DNA of 7,811 bases from Flavobacteriales bacterium (lineage in GTDB: Bacteria > Bacteroidota > Bacteroidia > Flavobacteriales > BACL11). Both the position numbers and the translations under genes were made by a program. Below the pieces are notes generated by a model. That model worked only from the letters and a program-made list of their open reading frames with translations, ran no database searches and was not told where the DNA came from. The stretch covers positions 1-7,811 of the forward strand of contig PBVH01000038.1 in NCBI GenBank assembly GCA_002728175.1, written 5' to 3'. Shown here piece after piece: positions 1-5,852 of the stretch (its first letter is position 1; each line of letters starts with the position of its first letter).

Positions 1-143
1 AATACAACATTAATACATGTGATATTTCCGTGAGTATATTCGATTTAATACACTAAACCCAAACTTATGGGGGAATTGTCGATTAGTAAATAAATACGTT
101 AAAATCAAATATTTTTATTAAACTAATATTGTATTTTTAAATC

Positions 144-476
144 ATGAAATATCTGTCAATTTTAATTTTCACTTTAACTCCATTTATATCACTTTCTCAA
201 AAAGTATATTCTGTTGAGTATTCAAATCAATCTGACCTGAAAGTATTTGTTGTAGAATATGAAAATCAATGTGATTTAAAAGTTTATAAAGTTGATTATC
301 CTAATCAAACAAAAGGAAATAAAGGACATTGGTATTTTGTAGATTACCCAAATCAATCAGACAAGAAAATATATTTTGTTGAATATCCTAATCAATCTGA
401 TTTGAAAATATTTTTTGTTGAATATCCTAATCAGTCAGGTTGGAGAAATAAATCAAAACAACATTTGTTGTATTAG
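144..476 (+). CDS. Exported septoil-knot-like repeat protein (DUF6150-type)
   Basis: A 110-residue protein made almost entirely of a 13-residue repeat. Residues 1-18 form a signal peptide, with cleavage expected before Q19 (SLS-Q). Six units follow at residues 21-33, 34-46, 47-62, 63-75, 76-88 and 89-101, with consensus (V/I)(Y/F)xV(E/D)YxNQsDLK. The third unit is 16 residues long because KGNKGH replaces the usual DLK end. The tail is WRNKSKQHLLY. This pattern matches small Bacteroidota proteins known as septoil-knot or DUF6150 proteins, whose role is unknown. I recognise the family by pattern only. The gene is alone on its strand and converges with the 508-987 gene. The ATG at 144 is chosen because the signal peptide starts there. 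Its promoter is unclear; TAATATTG at 124-131 is only a near match to a -7 element. The product is probably periplasmic or secreted. Confidence 0.85.
   Translation: MKYLSILIFTLTPFISLSQKVYSVEYSNQSDLKVFVVEYENQCDLKVYKVDYPNQTKGNKGHWYFVDYPNQSDKKIYFVEYPNQSDLKIFFVEYPNQSGWRNKSKQHLLY
369..446 (+). repeat. Two adjacent 39-base coding repeat units
   Basis: Units five and six of the repeat protein are two 39-base blocks (369-407 and 408-446). They share an almost unchanged core, TTTTGTTGAATATCCTAATC, at the same place in each unit. Earlier units are more diverged in DNA, so this pair looks like a recent duplication or gene-conversion event. The period is a multiple of three, so a gain or loss of a unit would keep the frame. 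Confidence 0.75.
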
Positions 477-510
477 TAATTAGACCATGACCGTCGTTGA
501 GGTTTGATTA
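477..510 (+). terminator. Hairpin between convergent genes, possible terminator
   Basis: Directly after the TAG at 474-476, TAATTAGACC (477-486) can pair over 10 positions with GGTTTGATTA (501-510), leaving a 14-base loop. Two pairs are G-U wobbles, which exist only in RNA read from the + strand; the complement would have two mismatches. This favours a role at the 3' end of the 144-476 gene. No long T-tract follows, so rho-independent termination is not assured. The right arm overlaps the stop codon of the opposing gene. Confidence 0.4.
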
Positions 511-987
511 ATCAGACAATAATTTAAACTTGACCCCAAGACTTCTCAGTTTAGAGATTTGACTATATTCTCCTTCCAGCTCTAATCTTTTAATTATGCT
601 CCCCTGTTCTTTTAATGTTAACTCATCTGTAATTGGAGAATCTAGTTCATACCGACTTCCTAGAAGAGTTTTGGGGTCACGTCCATCAACTTTTTTACAA
701 CGTTGACTAAAAATAAGAACTCCGTCAACAAATTTTTCTTTAAATTCAATACAGTTTTTAGAGCCTGAAAAACTTGAACATTCACCATGTAACTTCCCAT
801 TTTTAAAGTTCAAAGTTAACCATACTTCTCCGTGAATGGTATAGGACTCAAATTTACCGTCTAGTAAACCATTAGAAAGATTAAATTTTTTAAAAATTGA
901 ACCATCTTCACTATAGACTTCACAGTTCCCATTTTCTTGAATTAAGTGTTCTATCTTTTTTTTAAATAACCAATCAAATATTCCCAT
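508..987 (-). CDS. Cytoplasmic protein with MORN/YwqK-like repeats
   Basis: A 159-residue protein without a signal peptide. Residues 27-49, 53-72 and about 77-93 contain the pattern of MORN-variant (YwqK-like) repeats: an aromatic or charged strand, then NGxLdGk or NGKLHGE. The first two units are clear and the third (FVDGVLIF) is degenerate. The C-terminal part (about 100-159) is charged, probably helical, and unrecognised. The N-terminus MGIFDWLFKKK is a hydrophobic-then-basic start seen on many small Bacteroidota accessory proteins, including some immunity-like ones; this is not proof of function. The gene has its own well-formed promoter and is not closely spaced to the next gene. Its start region resembles that of the 5516-5836 gene. 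MORN-type repeats often serve as protein or lipid binding scaffolds; the partner here is unknown. Confidence 0.75.
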   Translation of the reverse strand: MGIFDWLFKKKIEHLIQENGNCEVYSEDGSIFKKFNLSNGLLDGKFESYTIHGEVWLTLNFKNGKLHGECSSFSGSKNCIEFKEKFVDGVLIFSQRCKKVDGRDPKTLLGSRYELDSPITDELTLKEQGSIIKRLELEGEYSQISKLRSLGVKFKLLSD

Positions 988-1007
988 AATAGTATAATTT
1001 TTATTTA

Positions 1008-1086
1008 CACAAATATAACAAGTAATTATTTTGGGTCAAATTATCGAACTAATTTATAGTCCGTAACTGCTGATTGATTTTGTACC
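1008..1086. repeat. Diverged third copy of the intergenic repeat
   Basis: This segment aligns without gaps to 1583-1661 (27 of the first 40 positions identical) and from 1029 to 5003-5060 (27 of 40 identical over 1029-1068). It begins inside the promoter of the 508-987 gene and extends upstream of it. GGGTCAAA (1033-1040) and TTTTGTACC (1078-1086) can partly pair. The matching positions in the 4991-5060 copy pair too, with different bases. Confidence 0.55.
1010..1040 (-). promoter_or_regulatory. Bacteroidota-type promoter of the MORN-like gene
   Basis: On the minus strand, TTTG (1037-1040) is followed by exactly 19 bases and then TATATTTG (1010-1017). This matches the -33 TTTG and -7 TAnnTTTG elements of the Bacteroidota primary sigma factor. 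Transcription would start near 1004, giving a leader of about 17 bases before the ATG at 987. It is the best promoter match in the window. Confidence 0.6.
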
Positions 1087-1113
1087 ACCGTGTTTATTGT
1101 CTACGAAATTTTA

Positions 1114-1569
1114 TTAAAACAGGGTTACTCTAGTTACCATGTAACCAATCATATAAAAAACTTGGTACATTGATTCTTCTATTCGTTTGGATTCCTCATA
1201 ATCTAGAGTATAAGTTCCTACTGTAACTATGTATGTATACCCATTTCGATAAATAGGGACTTGTGCTAGCAACATACCATTTTCTCCATACTGTAAACAT
1301 ATTTGATATTCAGTACCACTAATCTCTTGAGTTTCCATTGCTAGATACTCAGTTGTTCTAGATCCTTCAGAACAAACTTCTTCATATTCTTTAACTGTGA
1401 ATTTCCCTTCAAAAGATTGAACAGATATAAGATCATTACCCTTTCTCCAAGTTAAATTCTCTGTTTTAACAAATCCTTTAGGTCCATTAAGATCTATTCC
1501 ATTTAATTTTTGTGATTGAGAATAAATAATTACTGGTATAAAAAGTAGAATTAATAAGAGATTTTTCAT
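1114..1569 (-). CDS. Exported protein of unknown function
   Basis: A 151-residue protein with a signal peptide (MKNLLLILLFIPVIIYS) and expected cleavage before Q18. The mature part opens with LNGIDLNGPKGFVKTENLTW, a phrase I associate with small exported Bacteroidota proteins but cannot assign to a named family. Cysteines at 66 and 91 could form one disulfide. The middle (about 85-120) alternates hydrophobic and polar residues like a beta-sheet, and the end (about 122-146) looks helical. It is preceded by a TAnnTTTG element and by a copy of the intergenic repeat. It is divergent from the caspase-like gene with about 157 bases between the starts, so shared control is possible. No enzymatic motif is visible. 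Confidence 0.72.
   Translation of the reverse strand: MKNLLLILLFIPVIIYSQSQKLNGIDLNGPKGFVKTENLTWRKGNDLISVQSFEGKFTVKEYEEVCSEGSRTTEYLAMETQEISGTEYQICLQYGENGMLLAQVPIYRNGYTYIVTVGTYTLDYEESKRIEESMYQVFYMIGYMVTRVTLF
1123..1146 (-). terminator. Weak inverted repeat at the 3' end of the exported-protein gene
   Basis: GGTTAC (1123-1128) and GTAACC (1141-1146) are inverted repeats inside the last codons of the 1114-1569 gene. A nested GTTAC-CAT-GTAAC hairpin (1133-1145) is an alternative fold. Downstream on the minus strand is the modest T-run CTGTTTTAAT. It may slow or end transcription, but coding constraint could also explain it. Confidence 0.25.
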
Positions 1570-1584
1570 AATTTTTTAATATCA

Positions 1585-1592
1585 CAAACATA
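1585..1592 (-). promoter_or_regulatory. -7 element of the 1114-1569 gene
   Basis: The minus strand reads TATGTTTG, a full match to TAnnTTTG, 15 bases upstream of the ATG at 1569. No TTTG is found at the usual -33 distance, so only half of the promoter is convincing. The element abuts the repeat copy beginning at 1592. The same 18-base context recurs at 4857-4874. Confidence 0.4.
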
Positions 1593-1629
1593 CAAAAGAA
1601 TTTTTTTGGTCCGATTTGTTGTCTTTAAA
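1592..1629. repeat. 38-base intergenic repeat, copy 1
   Basis: The segment begins ACAAAAGAATTTTTTTGG, continues TCCGATTTGTTGTCTTTAAA, and recurs at 4991-5028 with two mismatches (GTT versus ATC in the middle). Weaker similarity to the other copy continues to about 1655. It lies in the divergent region between the 1569 and 1727 starts. It is too short and too structured by composition to be a recognisable insertion sequence. Confidence 0.85.
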
Positions 1630-1630
1630 A

Positions 1631-1652
1631 TTACTCAATGACAGTGGAGTAA
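1631..1652. other. Perfect 6-base inverted repeat in the divergent region
   Basis: TTACTC (1631-1636) and GAGTAA (1647-1652) are perfect inverted repeats around a 10-base spacer, directly after the 38-base repeat and between two divergent genes. It could be an operator half-site pair or a hairpin. There is no regulator gene nearby to connect it with. Confidence 0.3.
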
Positions 1653-1713
1653 CATATTAATCTGATAAAAAATAAATTTCTAAAAGCAAAGTGTTCTAAT
1701 CTTATTAGTCTAT

Positions 1714-1721
1714 TATATTTG
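1714..1721 (+). promoter_or_regulatory. -7 element of the caspase-like gene
   Basis: TATATTTG is a full TAnnTTTG match ending only five bases before the ATG at 1727. If it is used, the transcript would start at or within a few bases of the start codon, so the mRNA would be almost leaderless. No TTTG lies at the usual -33 spacing. Confidence 0.38.
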
Positions 1722-1726
1722 CTAAT

Positions 1727-3601
1727 ATGTTAAGATACTTAATCATACTATTATTACCTCTTACTTTATTTTCACAAACAGAGGAAAAGAGACTAGCATT
1801 AGTTATAGGTAATTCTAATTATGATAAAGGACCATTAAATAATCCAGTAAATGATGCTTTGTTAATGGCAAGGACTCTAGATTCATTAGATTTTGATGTT
1901 ATACTTGATACAAATATTGCTAACAGAGGAGAATTCTTAAAAACTATTAGAGAGTTTGGAAGTAAGAGGTCAAATTATGATGTTGCTTTTGTGTATTACG
2001 CAGGTCATGGTATTCAAGTAGGTGCAGAAAACTTTTTATTACCAACTAAAGAAAATTTTAAAACTGAATATGATGTAATGGATAATGGAGTAAGTGTACA
2101 GAATATCATGAGGTACTTAACTGGCATGACAAATCAGGTTAACATACTTGTACTTGATGCTTGTAGGGACAATCCATTTGAAGGGAATTGGAATAAGACA
2201 AGGTCATTAAAGGGAGGAGGATTAGCAAAGATCCCACCGCCAACTGGCTCATTGATTGCTTTTTCAACAGATGCAGGAAACACAGCAGCAGATGGAGATG
2301 GAGAGAATAGTATTTATTGCCAGAGCTTATGTAAGAATATGATGTTAGAGAATACATCATTAGATCAAGTGTTTAGAAACGTAAGATCGGAGGTATTAAA
2401 AATCACAAATGGAAATCAAAGACCAGTAGAATCATCACAGCTTACAGGATCTGTATATTATTTAAATCAAGCATCAATAATTAAATTATCTCATGAGATA
2501 AATAATTTAATGTTAGATGGAAAACTTAAAGAGGCTATGGAATTAGCTAATTTTCTAGTATTTAAGTTTCCAGATAATAGTAAAGGATACGCGAAAAAAG
2601 GTCATCTTTTTAGCTTACAAAATAATATTACTGATGCTGTAAAAAATTATAAAAAATCTCTAGATTTAAATCCTCTGGAATATGAAGCATATTGGTTGCA
2701 AGTTTTTAATTCAAGCGATGGAATTACTGAGCTAGGATTAGAGTCAATTTATAATGATCATTATGAGCCTCAATTTTCCATAGATTTGCTACAAAAACTT
2801 ATACAACAAGATAAATACAATCCATGCGCTTATCAAGAGATTGCTCGTGTTTATAATTGGCAAATGGATGATCCTCAAAACGCACTTTCTTATTTATCAT
2901 TTGCTCTTGACTCAATTCCAAAAGAAAACTATAATAAATATAAAGACCATCATTATTTATTTCACAACAACAAAAATGTTGCAATAATTGCTTCTTTGTT
3001 AGTTAATGTTGCATATGTTTTAGATGGAAGAGATAGAGAAAATGATATTATTTTGTACTGTAAACAAGCTATTAAATATGAATTAGAAGAGAATTCAAAA
3101 AGCAAAAATGTTGGTTGGATGTACAATATGATTTCAGATGCATACTTTTCAATTGGAGATTATCAAAAATCACTTAAAAATATAAATCTAGCAATTGAAA
3201 ATATAAGTAGTGAGTCTATTTTTTACCAAAGAAGAGCAAATTGTTATTTAAAATTAGGTAATAAAGACGAAGCTGAAAAAGATTTTAATTCTTGCGTAAA
3301 TAATTCTGCAAGCTTATATATAAAGATTAACAATTTATTACAAAGAGCGGCATTTTATCAAGAAGATATAAACTTACCAATGAAATCAATTTTTGACTTT
3401 ACGGAAATAATAAATATTTTAAATTTAGATAACAGTGATGACTTCATAAATACAGATGATAAGGAAATGCTTTTATATTTTGCATTCAAAGCAAGATCAT
3501 CAGTACTACTTAGCTTAAACTTTATTAATGAGGCATGTGAAGATTTCAAAAAACTATGTGAAATAGATGAGTGTGAAATGTTTAATAAAAATTGTAAATA
3601 A
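1727..3601 (+). CDS. Exported caspase-family (C14-like) peptidase with TPR tail
   Basis: A 624-residue protein. Residues 1-16 form a signal peptide with cleavage expected before Q17 (LFS-Q). Residues 20-247 form a caspase-like p20-type domain: ALVIGNSNY opens the first strand, H94 lies in VYYAGHG, and C146 lies in LVLDACRDNPF. This is the His-Cys dyad of bacterial caspase homologues, and it is intact. Family members cut after particular residues, often basic ones; specificity cannot be read here. The rest is helical with TPR-like units at about 285-317, 366-395, 465-494, 498-527 and 585-612, probably for partner binding. The cysteine-rich end (EACEDFKKLCEIDECEMFNKNC) resembles the last TPR of many exported Bacteroidota proteins. 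The peptidase part is visibly richer in G/C than the TPR part. Start chosen from the signal peptide and the adjacent -7 element. The convergent neighbour is a second cysteine peptidase. Confidence 0.92.
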   Translation: MLRYLIILLLPLTLFSQTEEKRLALVIGNSNYDKGPLNNPVNDALLMARTLDSLDFDVILDTNIANRGEFLKTIREFGSKRSNYDVAFVYYAGHGIQVGAENFLLPTKENFKTEYDVMDNGVSVQNIMRYLTGMTNQVNILVLDACRDNPFEGNWNKTRSLKGGGLAKIPPPTGSLIAFSTDAGNTAADGDGENSIYCQSLCKNMMLENTSLDQVFRNVRSEVLKITNGNQRPVESSQLTGSVYYLNQASIIKLSHEINNLMLDGKLKEAMELANFLVFKFPDNSKGYAKKGHLFSLQNNITDAVKNYKKSLDLNPLEYEAYWLQVFNSSDGITELGLESIYNDHYEPQFSIDLLQKLIQQDKYNPCAYQEIARVYNWQMDDPQNALSYLSFALDSIPKENYNKYKDHHYLFHNNKNVAIIASLLVNVAYVLDGRDRENDIILYCKQAIKYELEENSKSKNVGWMYNMISDAYFSIGDYQKSLKNINLAIENISSESIFYQRRANCYLKLGNKDEAEKDFNSCVNNSASLYIKINNLLQRAAFYQEDINLPMKSIFDFTEIINILNLDNSDDFINTDDKEMLLYFAFKARSSVLLSLNFINEACEDFKKLCEIDECEMFNKNCK

Positions 3602-3664
3602 ATTTTATTACTTCTAATATTTTTACTAATTATTTCCTCAATAATCTTATAAGTCTACAAATTA

Positions 3665-4858
3665 TCACTTTAAAAAATCTTTAAAAATCTTAAACCATCT
3701 AGAGTTATCAAGGACAGAAAAATCTTCAAATTTTTTATTCTTAGCTAAATTTTTAATAAAAAAATCATCAATAAATATTACTTCAGACGAAATATCAATG
3801 CCCTGCATTGAGTAAGCCTCAGAACAAAAACCAACATTTGTGTTTGGTATAGAAATATCAAAAAACTTACTATATGTGTGTACCCATTCCTTAATATCAG
3901 ATTGTCTAACCTCATATATTGTGTCTTGAGAATAACATTTACCATTACCAATATTTAGCAAACAAAAATTATTATTGTTTTCATAATTTTCGTCCTCGTA
4001 ATATTTTATTTTCATGTCTATTGGACTATCAAGATTTGAGATATCAATATCAATACTCATGTTAAGAGGAAAAAGATCTTCATACTTCATCCAAAAAACT
4101 CCATTGTTCCCCCAATTAGATCCCCAAGAATTTATTATTTCAACAGCCTGTATTTTATCATCATACCCAGTAACTAAAACGGCATGTCCATAATAATCAT
4201 CTCTAACAGATTCATCTATTAACCACAAACATGTATCGGCATCACAAGTTTTAATATATTCCAATCCAACTCCCAACCAATTATCAACACCAATTACCAC
4301 AGGAAAACCTCTTGATATTGATTCTTTAAGGGCATCAATATTATTTACTTTCTCCCATTTTTTTAATTTAAAATTAGCTGCATTTTGAATTAATTTTTTG
4401 TTATTACTTTTTGACAATTTAGAAATAGAATTTAATGTGTCTTTGCTAAATGGATAATAATTTAATAATTCAGCACAGCCAATTAGTGGAATGCCTATGT
4501 TTTTAACAGATTTAAGACAATCATCAGTAAGCATTCCTTGATTAAAATCATCTATGTTTGAAATATAATTATAGTACGGAGAAAATGAGTATATTGAATT
4601 TTCTTTTTTATTAGTTGATTTTCTATGTTGTGCAAACAGAATGTTCATCCCTTGAGCAACTGCATGATTAACACATGTGCCTCCAGCTTGACGATGTGGA
4701 TAAGAGGCATACTTCAAAAGGGATTTAGATTCTGGAACTATAGATCTCGTTGTTTTAAAAAAATTATCTTTTTTGTTAAATGATTTTGATTTCAAATGAC
4801 CTTGAGAAAATGCTGAGAGAGACCAAAGTAATATAAAAAATATAGTTATTTTTTTCAT
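3665..4858 (-). CDS. Exported papain-like (C1 family) cysteine peptidase
   Basis: A 397-residue protein with a signal peptide (residues 1-18, AFS-Q19). The catalytic set of papain-like enzymes is present: Q57 (oxyanion hole), C62 in GGTCVNHAVAQG, H225 in YYGHAVLVTGYD, and N243 in INSWGSNWG. The Gln-to-Cys spacing is five residues, one less than in papain, and the Trp after the catalytic Cys is replaced by Val; both occur in atypical bacterial C1 enzymes. Only about 38 residues separate the signal peptide from Q57, so a classical inhibitory prodomain is missing. Residues from about 266 to 397 form an acidic C-terminal extension of unknown role. Cysteines at 114, 128, 205, 210, 299, 308 and 345 could make disulfides. 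It is probably a periplasmic or secreted peptidase or peptidoglycan-peptide enzyme. The start overlaps a conserved promoter-like sequence. No partner is closely spaced. Confidence 0.9.
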   Translation of the reverse strand: MKKITIFFILLWSLSAFSQGHLKSKSFNKKDNFFKTTRSIVPESKSLLKYASYPHRQAGGTCVNHAVAQGMNILFAQHRKSTNKKENSIYSFSPYYNYISNIDDFNQGMLTDDCLKSVKNIGIPLIGCAELLNYYPFSKDTLNSISKLSKSNNKKLIQNAANFKLKKWEKVNNIDALKESISRGFPVVIGVDNWLGVGLEYIKTCDADTCLWLIDESVRDDYYGHAVLVTGYDDKIQAVEIINSWGSNWGNNGVFWMKYEDLFPLNMSIDIDISNLDSPIDMKIKYYEDENYENNNNFCLLNIGNGKCYSQDTIYEVRQSDIKEWVHTYSKFFDISIPNTNVGFCSEAYSMQGIDISSEVIFIDDFFIKNLAKNKKFEDFSVLDNSRWFKIFKDFLK

Positions 4859-4862
4859 ATCA

Positions 4863-4892
4863 CAAACTTACAAATCTTATACTAAGCACAAA
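4863..4892 (-). promoter_or_regulatory. Promoter of the papain-like gene, almost leaderless
   Basis: On the minus strand, TTTG (4889-4892) is followed by 18 bases and then TAAGTTTG (4863-4870), a good -33/-7 pair for Bacteroidota. The -7 element ends four bases before the ATG at 4858, so the transcript would begin at about the start codon. The sequence ATATCACAAACTTACAAA (4857-4874, + strand) differs by one base from 1579-1596. Confidence 0.5.
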
Positions 4893-4990
4893 ATTTCATC
4901 AAGAATTAATTTATATTTCTTTTTATTTTTTTAATTTCATATTCTTTTCTTTTTAAATATTATATTAGAGTGGTTATTTTTATATATCAA

Positions 4991-5028
4991 ACAAAAGAAT
5001 TTTTTTGGTCCGATTTATCGTCTTTAAA
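4991..5028. repeat. 38-base intergenic repeat, copy 2
   Basis: This copy matches 1592-1629 at 36 of 38 positions. Similarity to the diverged copy at 1008-1086 runs on to about 5060 without gaps. GGTCCGATT (5007-5015) and AATCGTGCC (5052-5060) can form a nine-position stem with one mismatch and one wobble, enclosing a 36-base loop in which TAGT (5031-5034) can pair with ACTA (5040-5043). Confidence 0.85.
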
Positions 5029-5148
5029 GCTAGTCCATAACTATCAAGTAGAATCGTGCCATCCAATTGGTCTCGAAAACTTACTTAATTTTTTAAATAA
5101 AACTATAAAAGAATTATTTTAAACCCAACTAATTTTCTGAAACTATAT

Positions 5149-5164
5149 CGTAACCGTTTTTACG
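5149..5164 (-). terminator. Small hairpin after the four-gene operon
   Basis: CGTAA (5149-5153) and TTACG (5160-5164) form a five-pair stem with a six-base loop, nine bases past the stop codon of the lipoprotein gene. On the minus strand it is not followed by a T-run, so it is a weak terminator candidate, supported mainly by its position. Confidence 0.3.
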
Positions 5165-5173
5165 TTATTACTT

Positions 5174-5512
5174 TTACTTAGTCCAAGTCTGACCATTAAA
5201 TTCTAACGAATTTCCTGAAACAGAGAAATTGTCTGTCAATCCCCAGGAATTTCCAGATAATACTAAATGGTTTTCTTCAGTCCACCAAAGGCCACTATTA
5301 CTATCATCAATTATATTACTACTACATTCATCAACCTGATATACAAATTGTCCATTTGATGACAGGGTCATAGTATAACAGTAATCATTATATACACTTT
5401 CCCAATTACCATATAAATCAGTTCTCAACATAGTTGGTTGAATTTCTTCTTCTCTTTCGCAAGAAGAAAAGATAACAGTAATTGAGATTAAAAGGAATAG
5501 AATTTTTTTCAT
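5174..5512 (-). CDS. Small lipoprotein with lipocalin-like pattern
   Basis: A 112-residue lipoprotein. The signal peptide ends in a lipobox (IFSSC) with the acylated cysteine at residue 18. The mature start, CEREEE, is acidic right after the cysteine; in Bacteroidota such acidic stretches act as an export signal to the outer face of the outer membrane, so surface exposure is plausible. Residues 33-112 (LYGNWESV..., then alternating strands to NSLEFNGQTWTK) follow the pattern of the small lipocalin-like proteins of this phylum: GxW near the start, SNGxF in the second strand and a final strand. Cysteines at 45 and 63 could form a disulfide. It is the last gene of the four-gene operon, starting three bases after the preceding stop codon, so translational coupling is likely. 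The ligand is unknown. Confidence 0.8.
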   Translation of the reverse strand: MKKILFLLISITVIFSSCEREEEIQPTMLRTDLYGNWESVYNDYCYTMTLSSNGQFVYQVDECSSNIIDDSNSGLWWTEENHLVLSGNSWGLTDNFSVSGNSLEFNGQTWTK

Positions 5513-5515
5513 GTA

Positions 5516-5836
5516 TTAACAATAATCATTTAAGTATATGTTATATATGTCTATATAATTCTGCATAAATTTTGCACCTTTACTAAAATTATATTCTTCA
5601 CAGATGTCTTTTGCCCACTTAAATCTATTTAGACTTTCATTTGCAGGGCCTTTTTTTAAATCAAATTGTTCTTTTAACTTATTACATTCTGCTATTTTTT
5701 GATCTTGAGAGTATGACATATACCCCACTATTTTTGCTTCATTCAATAACCTAGCCATAGTATCTAAGTTATTATCATTTAGTTTTTCAATGACTTTTTG
5801 CTCAGTGCTTTTACCAAAAATATTAAATAACCCCAT
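5516..5836 (-). CDS. Small cytoplasmic protein of unknown function
   Basis: A 106-residue protein with no signal peptide or membrane segment. It begins MGLFNIFGKS, then a charged, mainly helical body (residues 11-60), a Gly-Pro break at 63-64, and a second helical part rich in aromatic residues (71-104), ending NDYC. I recognise no family. It is the third gene of the operon, 16 bases after the preceding gene and three before the lipoprotein gene. I see no TAnnTTTG element in front of it. The sequence before its start, AAATTATACTAATATGGGG, closely matches that of the 508-987 gene, including the first codons. Such an N-terminus is frequent in small accessory and immunity-like proteins, but that is only an association. 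Confidence 0.7.
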   Translation of the reverse strand: MGLFNIFGKSTEQKVIEKLNDNNLDTMARLLNEAKIVGYMSYSQDQKIAECNKLKEQFDLKKGPANESLNRFKWAKDICEEYNFSKGAKFMQNYIDIYNIYLNDYC

Positions 5837-5852
5837 ATTAGTATAATTTTAA

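Larger units (their letters stand above)
4893..5173. other. Gene-free stretch upstream of the papain-like gene
   Basis: No convincing gene is seen on either strand between the papain-like promoter and the end of the four-gene operon. The left part (4893-4990) is extremely AT-rich. The middle holds a copy of the intergenic repeat (4991 to about 5060), which is clearly richer in G and C. The right part holds a small hairpin just after the operon's last stop codon. Confidence 0.6.

Noticed and set aside
64..107. Possible further copy of the intergenic repeat near GGGGGAATTGTCGA
   Set aside because: Similarity is limited to about 15 bases, needs a gap, and does not continue into the rest of the repeat.
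204..446. CRISPR or non-coding tandem array
   Set aside because: The regular repeat is in frame, encodes a 13-residue protein unit, and has no unique spacers.
477..1100. Integron attC-like sites between small single-gene units
   Set aside because: The cassette-like layout suggested it, but I found no convincing paired RYYYAAC/GTTRRRY boxes and no integrase gene.
2139..3549. Three open frames on the minus strand inside the caspase-TPR gene (2139-2360, 2799-2984, 3358-3549)
   Set aside because: They lie fully antisense to a strongly supported gene, have no recognisable domains, and show composition expected from reading that gene backwards.
3629..3645. ATTATT/AATAAT inverted repeat between the convergent peptidase genes as a terminator
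   Set aside because: The stem is only A-T pairs with a five-base loop and no T-tract; such repeats are expected by chance in this composition.
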